NCBI GenBank assembly: GCA_043816955.1
Contig: JBDRHL010000102.1
Span: 1-44,606, forward strand
Length of the DNA: 44,606 nucleotides
Reading direction: 5' to 3'
From: JBDRHL01 sp043816955
GTDB lineage: Bacteria > Planctomycetota > Phycisphaerae > Sedimentisphaerales > CAYZTY01
This document shows positions 13,073-20,743 of the stretch, in pieces (positions within the stretch are counted from its first letter, which is position 1; every line of letters starts with the position of its first letter). The notes below the pieces were generated by a model. It made no database searches, was not told the origin of the DNA, and saw nothing but the letters and a program-made list of their open reading frames with translations. Made by a program: the position numbers and the translations under genes.

Positions 13073-14821
13073 ATGCGAGTTCAACAATTAAATAAACTGA
13101 AAGAACTCAGAAAACAAGCGGAGCAGTTTCGTATTAACCAGATTTCTGACAGAGAGATTGACGAATACGAAGAACTCTGGGAAGGCGAATACGACGTAAC
13201 AGGTTCGATGCTGCCTGTCCCGACGCTTGTTTCCGATGCGCAACGTCAATTAGCCGGACTGGTCGGGGGCGAGCCACGGATCGAGATTACAACCAAAGTG
13301 CCGGAGAAAGTTGCCGGAGCGAGAGTCAATACCGAAAAGCAAAACCATCTTATCAGACAGTTGCGGCTTATGGACCAGATAGCCGACGCTGCTCAGGACG
13401 CGGTTACTATCGGGACAGGTTTTTTGCTGGACGGGTTTGGTTCTCAATATGGCATACACTACAACGTCAGTGAGCAGGGGTTTGACCATACACGAAAAGA
13501 CGAAGCCGGAGAGCGGATCGAGTATCACGACGATATATACGACAACCTGCCGTGGACACTGAGAATACATTTAACTAATGTTCTTGTTCCTGCCAACACT
13601 GTCAGAATAGCAGACGCTACCGGCATGTTCATCAGATATATCAGACATATCGACGATGTGCGGGCGGACGAAAAACTTATAAAGAAACACCGCATGAAAG
13701 TTTCACCGGACGCTTGTTTCAGCAATGCTGACAGACAAAATGACAGTGATCTCGACGAGGATTATGTGGTGCTGTGGGATTATTACGACCTGAAAACGAA
13801 CCACCGCACTACGTTCAACGAAAACTACTCATACGCACTTCAGGACGAAGTTGACGAACTGCTGATACGACTTGACCGGTTGCCGCTCCATGTGATTATT
13901 TTCAATAAGAACAGCAGGAAGTTTTATGGTTCCCCTGATTTCAGACTTTTGATGCCGTTAGCGGAAGAAATCAACGATATTCGCACGATGCAGATGAGAT
14001 TGAGACATTTAGAGATAGTCAAAGGATTTTATGACAAACGTATGCTTGAGGGAATGGATGATATGGAGGCATACGAGAAAGCAATCGAGAATATGACCAG
14101 CGATGAGACTATGGCGCTGATTGGCATCAATGGCGATCCGAGAGCGTTTATCAATTCGTGGGCGCCGTCGCAGCCTTATGATTTAGTTCCACAGATTCAA
14201 TTAGCCAAAGACGAGATCGAGCAGTTCGGGCTTGGTATCGGTAAAACACAAAAAGGACTCATGGCAGAGGGCAGACACACAGCTTTCGAGACAAAGGTTA
14301 CGGAGGGACACCACGACCGCTCGATGGCGCCGAGGCGTAAGGTTATAGCGAATGTTATCACGGACATCATAATAAACTGGAGCAAGCTGCTGTTCGACTT
14401 CCAGATCGAACCTGACATAGCCAAGACGCATGACGCAGCGGGCAGGCCGGTTACTGTCCAGTACACAGGGCAGGACATACGCGGCGATTACGATTATAAA
14501 ATATCGCTTGAGTCCATGCGGACAAAGAGTCAGGAAGAGCGGGTTGAAGAGGCCAACATGATACTCGGTCAGGCGCAGCCGTTTGTTGAGATGGGGATAA
14601 TCAATCCGATGAGTCTCGTTACGCAGTGGCTTTCACGGATTGGTTCAGACTGGGATACAGATTCTTTGATGATGCAGCAATCGCCGCCACAAGCGCCACC
14701 GATGCCGTTCGACCAGTTTCAGCAGGGGTTTATGCAACAGCAACAGCAGGCACCGCAACAGGGGATGCCGATGATGATGCCACAAGGACCGCCGATGCCA
14801 CAGCAAGGGAGGCCGAGATGA
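13073..14821 (+). CDS. Portal protein, 582 aa
   Basis: Assigned from size, position (after terL, before scaffold and capsid) and sequence features of podovirus-type portals: a helical N terminus, the segment VPTLVSDAQRQLAGLVGGEPRIE (about 49-71, quoted in part), the aspartate-rich crown-stem region, and LMPLAEEINDIRTMQMRLRH (about 304-323) resembling the long clip/stem helix. The last 45 residues are Gln/Pro/Met-rich (QQQQQAPQQG), a barrel or disordered tail. The portal forms the dodecameric DNA gate. Start ATG 13073 is weakly signalled and follows the previous gene closely. The end overlaps the next gene as ATGA. Confidence 0.85.
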   Translation: MRVQQLNKLKELRKQAEQFRINQISDREIDEYEELWEGEYDVTGSMLPVPTLVSDAQRQLAGLVGGEPRIEITTKVPEKVAGARVNTEKQNHLIRQLRLMDQIADAAQDAVTIGTGFLLDGFGSQYGIHYNVSEQGFDHTRKDEAGERIEYHDDIYDNLPWTLRIHLTNVLVPANTVRIADATGMFIRYIRHIDDVRADEKLIKKHRMKVSPDACFSNADRQNDSDLDEDYVVLWDYYDLKTNHRTTFNENYSYALQDEVDELLIRLDRLPLHVIIFNKNSRKFYGSPDFRLLMPLAEEINDIRTMQMRLRHLEIVKGFYDKRMLEGMDDMEAYEKAIENMTSDETMALIGINGDPRAFINSWAPSQPYDLVPQIQLAKDEIEQFGLGIGKTQKGLMAEGRHTAFETKVTEGHHDRSMAPRRKVIANVITDIIINWSKLLFDFQIEPDIAKTHDAAGRPVTVQYTGQDIRGDYDYKISLESMRTKSQEERVEEANMILGQAQPFVEMGIINPMSLVTQWLSRIGSDWDTDSLMMQQSPPQAPPMPFDQFQQGFMQQQQQAPQQGMPMMMPQGPPMPQQGRPR

Positions 14822-15090
14822 TATACGAATACAAATGTGAAGATTGCGACAAGATAACCGAGATGGTTCGACTTGTGGCTTACAGGGACGATCCGGTAGC
14901 GTGCAAGTGCGGCGGAAACGCAAAGCCGATAATGTCGCTTGGCTCTATGACGTTCAATACCGGCAAGGGCAGCAGGATACCAGGCGTTTGTCATTCGCTG
15001 CCTGGTAAAAGTGTATGGGTCCGCAATAAGCATCACTTTCGGGAGCTTTGTAAAAGACGGGATGGCGGTCATCCTGTGGGATTGGATTAA
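14818..15090 (+). CDS. FmdB-type zinc-ribbon protein, 90 aa
   Basis: The N terminus MIYEYKCEDCDKITEMVRL followed by CKCGG (about 34-38) is the FmdB-like zinc ribbon (Y.C..C, C.C), common as a small gene in phage head modules. ATG 14818 overlaps the portal stop as ATGA; the long upstream extension to 14626 is simply the portal gene read out of frame. The C-terminal half is basic (VWVRNKHHFRELCKRRDG). Role in virion assembly unknown. Confidence 0.8.
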   Translation: MIYEYKCEDCDKITEMVRLVAYRDDPVACKCGGNAKPIMSLGSMTFNTGKGSRIPGVCHSLPGKSVWVRNKHHFRELCKRRDGGHPVGLD

Positions 15091-15101
15091 GGAGAAAAAA
15101 G

Positions 15102-15866
15102 ATGAGCCATCAAAATAACAAAAACAGAAAACGCCTGCTCAGTGCGGCAAGACGGATGAGAGTTGTGATGGACGACACGAGTGAATACTTCGAGGCTAAC
15201 GTCAAACACGTTGACGACTTCAAGGTGTTGCTTACTTTCTTTCGCAGTTGTCACAAGTGGTCAGAGTTATTGGCGTTTGTGGCGATGTGCGATGAGATTA
15301 CCTGTCATAAGATGTCACGAGACTGGCTAACTGAGGATATTCTTGGATTTGCCAGGTCCGTTAAGTGTATGCGACAACGAGGAAACATAGGTACTGAATC
15401 AGTTGCAGACGCAATATATCTCGCATGGCCGACGATAGCAAAACAACTTGCTTCGCTGATGGAAGCTATCGTTTTAAACCTCAAAGACGAGCCACTTGAT
15501 ATAACAGCCCTAGCCAACCACAAAGCCGAAATAGCGAAGTTCAAGAAAACGAGAACCATAGCAGAACACAAATACGAAGACGTGTTCGAAGACCGCTATG
15601 GGATTCCGGATATTGAATGGTCAGGTATCATTAAAGACGGTGAAACTTACTTTGCGGACGGTGAAGACTTATGGGACAAGAACCTTTACGAATTATGCAT
15701 GATCATATCGGCACGGTTGTCGCGTTTGTATGTAGAGCTTGTCAATAAAGCGATACCTATGGCGCACGCAACAATGGCGTTTGACGAATTTCAGTTAAGA
15801 TTCGATACTAATTGTAACGTGGTAAAAAGAGCCTTTGAAACGGAGACAAAAAATGGACACAAGTAA
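15102..15866 (+). CDS. Hypothetical head-module protein, 254 aa
   Basis: Start ATG 15102 has AAGGAG at 15090-15095. The protein is mainly helical, with a basic N terminus (KNRKRLLSAARRMRVVMD), a Trp/Cys-containing middle, and ends overlapping the next gene by 14 bases. No motif, membrane span or signal peptide is visible. It sits between portal and scaffold genes, so a head-assembly role is plausible but not shown. Confidence 0.6.
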   Translation: MSHQNNKNRKRLLSAARRMRVVMDDTSEYFEANVKHVDDFKVLLTFFRSCHKWSELLAFVAMCDEITCHKMSRDWLTEDILGFARSVKCMRQRGNIGTESVADAIYLAWPTIAKQLASLMEAIVLNLKDEPLDITALANHKAEIAKFKKTRTIAEHKYEDVFEDRYGIPDIEWSGIIKDGETYFADGEDLWDKNLYELCMIISARLSRLYVELVNKAIPMAHATMAFDEFQLRFDTNCNVVKRAFETETKNGHK

Positions 15867-16383
15867 AATTGCACAAATGAACATTGGTGAATTACGTGAG
15901 GTTGCCAAAAAGCTCGAAGAAATGGAGATTATGGTTGAGCAGGGACTGGCAAGGGAACAACATGCCGAAGATGAGATTGCCGATCTGAACAGGTTGTACG
16001 AGGCTGAAAAAGACAAGGTTTTGGCAGAACAACGGAAATTATATGGATTAGGGGAAGGAGTGTCGGCTGCTATTGTTATTGATGGCAACGATGTTGTTGA
16101 GGTTCAAGTGGCCGGATGGTGGTCACGAAAGCAAATGATCAGTATCTGGAACCCGTTTCAACAGGCGGTTCGAGCAAACCATATCAAATGCTCGAATGAA
16201 CAGGCGGCTAAAATAGTCAAAGAAGAAGCAGATGAGGCTGAAAGACTGGAAAAAGCCAAAGCTGATATGGCAGTGGAATTAGAGGCCGATGAAAATGAGT
16301 CGGAAGAAACGAACGAAGCAATCGATAAATTAACACAGGGAGACAAAAATGTCGGAAGAAATGACAAAAGAACAACTAAATAA
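15853..16383 (+). CDS. Coiled-coil head-module protein, 176 aa
   Basis: ATG 15853 behind CGGAGA is used instead of an in-frame TTG at 15835. Residues 10-60 are a continuous charged helix (ELREVAKKLEEMEIMVEQGL), a central beta part contains VIDGNDVVEVQVAGWWSRKQ, and the tail from about 120 is a second acidic helix (KEEADEAERLEKAKADMAVE). It overlaps the scaffold-like gene by 35 bases. Likely an assembly or accessory protein; family unknown. Confidence 0.6.
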   Translation: MDTSKIAQMNIGELREVAKKLEEMEIMVEQGLAREQHAEDEIADLNRLYEAEKDKVLAEQRKLYGLGEGVSAAIVIDGNDVVEVQVAGWWSRKQMISIWNPFQQAVRANHIKCSNEQAAKIVKEEADEAERLEKAKADMAVELEADENESEETNEAIDKLTQGDKNVGRNDKRTTK

Positions 16384-17197
16384 TGAAGAAGAATTAGAAC
16401 TCGACCAAGCTGATGCCGTCGACGATGACTACCCCGACGGGGAAGTAGGCAACGAGGCTGATGATCTCGGACCCGAACAGTTTGAAGACGATGAGCTTGA
16501 TGAGGACGGCAATGTTATTGAGTATGAAGATACGCCAGCCGAGCGAAACGCCGGTGACGCACCAGCTCAAAACGCCGACACACAGCGACTCGATAATGTA
16601 GAGTCGCGACTTGGCCAGGTTGCTCAGATGCTCCAGAACTTAACTGGAACCATGCAGCAACAACAGCGCCAACAGGCCCCACCCCAACAACAGCCACAAC
16701 ATATGGGGAACCAAATGGAGCCGGACTTTGACAGCATGACGCCGCGAGAGCAGGCAAATTATGCTGTATTTCAGGCTGTGCAACGTGCCAACTTCATGGC
16801 GCAAAATATGATGGCCCAACAGAGAAATGAGTTTGGGACATATCTTAACAGGGCTAACAAAGCTATCGATTTATTGATGGCTGACCGGCCTGACAAAGAC
16901 ATCATATATAAAGCTATGGAAGTGTCTAAAAACACTGGCATAGAATTCGAGGTTGCCTTGAGAGCAGAGAGAGGTTTAGCTGCGGCTGATAAGAATAAAC
17001 AATTAACCAATAAGGTTGATCAGCATCAGCGGACAAACAAAAGACGCAGAAACAAGGCATCGCAGAGCGGCGGTCGCAGGCCGGTTGCCGGACCGTCGCC
17101 GAGAGTTACTTCTAAGGATAACAGTCTTACCGAAGACATCGTAGAACTCGCCGCTAAACAGGGTGAGCAACATCTAAGACCAAGACGAAGAAGGTAA
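16349..17197 (+). CDS. Scaffolding-like protein, 282 aa
   Basis: Located immediately upstream of the major capsid gene. The first 60 residues are strongly acidic (DDDYPDGEVGNEADDLG), the middle is Gln-rich coiled coil (MQQQQRQQAPPQQQPQ), and the C terminus is very basic (TNKRRRNK, LRPRRRR). An acidic N-terminal region plus a basic C-terminal coat-binding end is the typical charge layout of phage scaffolding proteins, which guide capsid assembly and leave before packaging. Start ATG 16349 has AGGGAGA upstream. Assignment rests on charge pattern and position rather than on a sequence match. Confidence 0.7.
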   Translation: MSEEMTKEQLNNEEELELDQADAVDDDYPDGEVGNEADDLGPEQFEDDELDEDGNVIEYEDTPAERNAGDAPAQNADTQRLDNVESRLGQVAQMLQNLTGTMQQQQRQQAPPQQQPQHMGNQMEPDFDSMTPREQANYAVFQAVQRANFMAQNMMAQQRNEFGTYLNRANKAIDLLMADRPDKDIIYKAMEVSKNTGIEFEVALRAERGLAAADKNKQLTNKVDQHQRTNKRRRNKASQSGGRRPVAGPSPRVTSKDNSLTEDIVELAAKQGEQHLRPRRRR

Positions 17198-17249
17198 CTC
17201 TCAGGAAAACTTATTTGGATAATACCTTGCCTTTATTGGCATGGCATTG

Positions 17250-17291
17250 GACCGGTTGTGGTGTCGACACCGCCGCAACTGGTCTTTTTTT
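17250..17291 (+). terminator. Rho-independent terminator before the capsid gene
   Basis: GACCGGTTG (17250-17258) pairs with CAACTGGTC (17276-17284), one G-U, enclosing the self-complementary GGTGTCGACACC (17260-17271). Seven T follow (17285-17291). It ends the scaffold transcript and lies 27 bases before the capsid start. Confidence 0.8.
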
Positions 17292-17318
17292 ATGTGTCAC
17301 TAATTAGGAGATACTACA

Positions 17319-18308
17319 ATGGCTAAACCTACCTACACGAGAGGTGGACAGACTGAGATTGATATGGGGTCGCTGTTTATGGCAGTGGTGGACAAGCGTC
17401 TCAATAAAATCATAGATCAGGTGTCGCTCAAGACACCGGTTCTGTCTTATGTTATGGAACGAAAGAACACCACTTACTTTAACGGCGGCGAGCAGTTTAT
17501 CATCTCGATGAGCCACATGGACAATCCGAACGGCGGAATGATCGACGAAGAGGAAGCCATCAGCATGGATGACTTCGACCCGATCACAGGGGCCATATAC
17601 AAAGTCAAGTTCATGGGCTTTGGTGTTCGGCTCAGCAAGAAAGAGCAGCGTGTTGTTCGAGGCAGCGAAAAACAGTTTTCGTTGATTGAAGAAAAAATCT
17701 CGAACACAGTCAGGTCCGCAAAGAAAGTTATGAATGAGCAGTTCTGGGGCGGAACCGGCGCAGGCAAACAAGCTGAGGGGATACAAAAATTGATTCCCGC
17801 GACACTGCCTGCCAGTCAAACGACCACTATTGGAAACCTCAGCCCGTCCACGTTCCCGTTCTGGAGGACTCAGGCTATCAATATGAGCGGACTGTACGCC
17901 ACTCAGAAGCTGGAAGAGAACATGCTGACGATGTGGAACACAATAGTTGACGAGACCGGTGAGCCTGATGTTATTTTCACGGATCGTGTTACAGAGGAAA
18001 TCTACGAAAACAACGGTAAAGATTTCCTGCGTAGCCAGCCCAGGACGATCAACAACAACACGTTCACATTGAACCAGTATAAGACAGCCATGATCATCCA
18101 CGACAAGGAAGCGCCGGTCAAGCAAATGCGTTTTGTTACGAATGATCAGTTCCACTTCGCTGTTGACCCGTCTAATTACTTCTACTGGACAGGCTGGAAA
18201 GAGCTGCCAAACGTCATCAAGACTAAGGTTCAGCAGCTTGGCGTCGACTATAATTTCTGTCGTTCGGAAGCTCGTGGACTCGGTTGCATTTACAATATCG
18301 CCGTTTAA
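17319..18308 (+). CDS. Major capsid protein, 329 aa
   Basis: Position after the scaffold gene, a length of 329 residues and the strong ribosome binding site (TTAGGAGA at 17302-17309) all fit a highly expressed HK97-fold coat protein. The sequence shows the expected mix: an N-terminal arm, FNGGEQFIISMSHMDN, a long helix KQFSLIEEKISNTVRSAKKV, and a C-terminal beta domain (QMRFVTNDQFHFAVDPSNYF). ISNTV and GMIDEEEAI resemble coat proteins annotated in podovirus-like metagenomic phages. No protease gene was seen nearby. Confidence 0.85.
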   Translation: MAKPTYTRGGQTEIDMGSLFMAVVDKRLNKIIDQVSLKTPVLSYVMERKNTTYFNGGEQFIISMSHMDNPNGGMIDEEEAISMDDFDPITGAIYKVKFMGFGVRLSKKEQRVVRGSEKQFSLIEEKISNTVRSAKKVMNEQFWGGTGAGKQAEGIQKLIPATLPASQTTTIGNLSPSTFPFWRTQAINMSGLYATQKLEENMLTMWNTIVDETGEPDVIFTDRVTEEIYENNGKDFLRSQPRTINNNTFTLNQYKTAMIIHDKEAPVKQMRFVTNDQFHFAVDPSNYFYWTGWKELPNVIKTKVQQLGVDYNFCRSEARGLGCIYNIAV

Positions 18309-18357
18309 CTGGTTGAACAGACAATAACGGCTAACGACTTACTAAGGAGATTTTACA

Positions 18358-19113
18358 ATGAATCAGGTAATGAATTATGGAAGACCAATGGGGACGTTAA
18401 AGTCCGATGGTTCTTCGTTAAGCAAGAGGGACATACCGCTCGGTCAGTATTTTACTGATGGCCAGCGGATGTTTCGGTGGGCACATGTTATTGGAGCCTC
18501 CGGTGTCGCTCTTCACGGACAGGTTGTTGCGCAGGCAAAGGCAGCCCCCAAAGCACTGACAACCTCTAACTTCCAAAGTGCTGTTAATGTTGTCGGTTTC
18601 GGCGGCGGTGTTGGCGACACGAAGATCAAGTTGTACGGTGTTTCAGCCGGACTGTCGGTCAGTGCATTGTACGAAGACGGCACATTCGAGGTTTATTCCG
18701 GTATGGGCAAAGGTTACTCTTATTTGATTGACCGCGTTCAGGAAGGTGGGACAGGTACAACCATACTTACCCTTAAAGAGGGCCTGCATGTTGGTATGAC
18801 AAGTACGCTCTTTGCTCGTATGCGCTCTAATAAGTATCACGGGCTGCTGATATGTTCTTCATATCTGGCAGGTAGTGCTATTCCGGCTGGTGCGCTTACC
18901 GACACCATTTCGGTATCAGGATACCAGTTGATCCAGACTAAGGGTCGCGGTATGGGCCTTGGCGGTGCCTCTGTAACTCAGGGAACACCGCTCTATCCGG
19001 GCGTATCAGGTTTGTTGCTATCGGCAAGTTTCCTGTCCGGCGAGTGTTTCGCACATGCTCTGGATTTAGGTGCAGACGGCAAGTACTTCGCGGTCGATTG
19101 GGACTTTGAATAA
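18358..19113 (+). CDS. Structural protein next to capsid, 251 aa
   Basis: Follows the capsid gene with AAGGAGA and ATG 18358. Gly/Ser/Ala-rich, beta-type composition (GFGGGVGDTKIKLYGVSAG, YQLIQTKGRGMGLGG) and no hydrophobic leader. Genes in this position often encode a capsid decoration or a secondary head protein. It also has a repeated theme of short hydrophobic strands separated by Gly, compatible with an Ig-like or beta-barrel fold. No family can be named. Confidence 0.6.
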   Translation: MNQVMNYGRPMGTLKSDGSSLSKRDIPLGQYFTDGQRMFRWAHVIGASGVALHGQVVAQAKAAPKALTTSNFQSAVNVVGFGGGVGDTKIKLYGVSAGLSVSALYEDGTFEVYSGMGKGYSYLIDRVQEGGTGTTILTLKEGLHVGMTSTLFARMRSNKYHGLLICSSYLAGSAIPAGALTDTISVSGYQLIQTKGRGMGLGGASVTQGTPLYPGVSGLLLSASFLSGECFAHALDLGADGKYFAVDWDFE

Positions 19114-19206
19114 CCAACGCCAACAATGAGTGTTTTTATATTAACAACGTGAATGCTACGATAGTGCAGGGTGGGTTATGGGTGGTTACATGAAGGAGTA
19201 TTTATC

Positions 19207-19563
19207 ATGGCAGTTGGAGTATTAGTATTAAATTCAGGAAACGCACGGCCTGTCAAACTTGGCAGGGGTCTGGTGATGGCTACAGGCAGAATAGGTTTTT
19301 CTGCCAATAGTTCGTTTGTCGCATCTACTATCGAGAAACAGTTTCGTGCCAGATGTGAAAGAATAGATGTGTCCGTACCGAGCGGGTATGTAATTAATTA
19401 CAAGCGGTCAGCTACCTTTAAGCGAGGTATGCTTTATGCGTTTGCGCCCTCAACATTAAAAATGTCTTCTGTCGGATACGCTTTGTCAGGCACAACAGTT
19501 ATCGGGTTGAAAAATGTCCCGTTGCCTATATGCAGCGGCACGTTCACCGCGTATGGATTTTAA
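19207..19563 (+). CDS. Small structural protein ending FTAYGF, 118 aa
   Basis: An upstream in-frame ATG-like start at 19171 is possible, but ATG 19207 has AAGGAG at 19193-19198. Composition is beta-rich with many Ser/Thr/Gly. The last six residues FTAYGF echo FTAYGI at the end of the protein at 20348-20737, two genes on. Both lie between capsid and nozzle, so they may be related head or neck proteins; the overall similarity is too weak to be sure. Confidence 0.55.
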   Translation: MAVGVLVLNSGNARPVKLGRGLVMATGRIGFSANSSFVASTIEKQFRARCERIDVSVPSGYVINYKRSATFKRGMLYAFAPSTLKMSSVGYALSGTTVIGLKNVPLPICSGTFTAYGF

Positions 19564-19594
19564 CGGATAGTATTCGTTTTTTTTCTCCCACAGG

Positions 19595-19636
19595 GGTAGC
19601 CGCCATTAGACCACACGGTGGCGGCTGCCTATTTTT
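19595..19636 (+). terminator. Rho-independent terminator before the adaptor gene
   Basis: AGCCGCCA (19598-19605) pairs with TGGCGGCT (19619-19626), extended by GG/CC, with a 13-base loop and TATTTTT at 19630-19636. The GGAG ribosome binding site of the next gene follows immediately at 19637. Confidence 0.75.
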
Positions 19637-19647
19637 GGAGTAATGAT

Positions 19648-20331
19648 ATGAAGCGCTCGGAACTTATAACACATATAACACGGAACTTGGGCAACAGGTC
19701 AAACGACGTTACAACTTATGGCGTTGACTGGCTCAATTTTGCGTTACAGGACTTGGCTGCTATACGGAACTGGCGTAGCATGAAACAACTCGACGAGAAC
19801 AGCCTCAAAACTGTAGAAGGTCGGTTGTTATACGCTATGCCAACCAATATCAAGGACATACTTGAAGTTCATTATGTTGATGAGGTGATGAGCAAGCCGC
19901 TTGAGTATTATACTCCTGTTGATTTCAGAAAGTCGTTTCCACATCCTGAAAATGACGGGAATGGCGATCCTGACATCTATACATGGGAAAGCGAACATAT
20001 CAAGTTGTACCCGATACCCAGCGAGACCGGCAAGCAGGTACACTTATTCTGCGTCCGATGGCCGACAGAGTTCAACTCGACAGACGACGACGAGAACCCG
20101 CTGGACAAACTGGACTATGCGCTGATCGCCCGTGCATGTGCGTATGGGGCAACGGCGGAGGGGGACTGGGCCAAACGACAGGTATTTACGAATATCTGCG
20201 ACGCACAAGTGAAGAAATTAGCAAGGTCTGACGGTCATCCATCGGATTATACGCCGGTGTGGGCCGCACGACAGACAGCCTCGAGAAAGAGACGTGGTGA
20301 GCTGATAGTTCACCCGATAGCAGTCGAATAA
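19648..20331 (+). CDS. Head-tail adaptor candidate, 227 aa
   Basis: ATG 19648 behind GGAG is preferred over an earlier in-frame start at 19618 that lies in the terminator. The N-terminal half has MKRSELITHITRNLGNRS and VDWLNFALQDLAAIRNWRSM, a helical pattern I associate with podovirus adaptor proteins that dock onto the portal. ITWESEHIKLYPIPSETG-like beta segments follow. Size (about 230) and position before the nozzle gene agree. Family identity is a judgement from pattern, not a search. Confidence 0.65.
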   Translation: MKRSELITHITRNLGNRSNDVTTYGVDWLNFALQDLAAIRNWRSMKQLDENSLKTVEGRLLYAMPTNIKDILEVHYVDEVMSKPLEYYTPVDFRKSFPHPENDGNGDPDIYTWESEHIKLYPIPSETGKQVHLFCVRWPTEFNSTDDDENPLDKLDYALIARACAYGATAEGDWAKRQVFTNICDAQVKKLARSDGHPSDYTPVWAARQTASRKRRGELIVHPIAVE

Positions 20332-20347
20332 TCAGGAGATAAATAAT

Positions 20348-20737
20348 ATGGCTTCAGGAATAGCTACAATCAAAATATCCACGACGTACAAAGGGGTTGG
20401 TGAGGGGCATGCGTTCACGAAAGAGTTCACTGTCAGTGGGATCACGAACCGTCCCGGTAATAACGGACTGCTGAGTACTCAATCGACAACAATCAGCAAA
20501 GGCCTGATGAGCGCCGGTATATACGGGATTCAGATTACCAATACGTCAACAACGATACTCAACAGCACGACATCCGCAGGCTTGTTTGTCTTTTTCAGTG
20601 GACAGGGCTATCTGAGCGGGCTGAAACTTCTTGTCGGTGAAACAAATCACTTTAGACCGGCAATACCTGGGCGTGGCATTAAACTATATTCGCCAAGAGG
20701 CGGTAACGCTTTTGAGTTCACAGCATACGGGATATAA
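20348..20737 (+). CDS. Small structural protein ending FTAYGI, 129 aa
   Basis: ATG 20348 behind CAGGAGA. Beta-rich and Ser/Thr/Gly-rich (IKISTTYKGVGEGHAFT, GLFVFFSGQGYLSGLKLLVG), with no charged helices. It sits between the adaptor and the nozzle-like protein. Its last six residues match the end of the 118-residue protein at 19207, suggesting a shared C-terminal strand or docking tail. Function unknown. Confidence 0.6.
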   Translation: MASGIATIKISTTYKGVGEGHAFTKEFTVSGITNRPGNNGLLSTQSTTISKGLMSAGIYGIQITNTSTTILNSTTSAGLFVFFSGQGYLSGLKLLVGETNHFRPAIPGRGIKLYSPRGGNAFEFTAYGI

Positions 20738-20743
20738 AAACCA

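Noticed and set aside
14626..14817. Extended N terminus for the FmdB-like gene
   Set aside because: Ala/Thr-rich read of the portal gene in another frame; the ATGA overlap at 14818 gives a standard FmdB start.
17304..18155. 283-codon minus-strand frame opposite the capsid gene
   Set aside because: Antisense shadow of the capsid gene; capsid assignment is supported by order and ribosome binding site.
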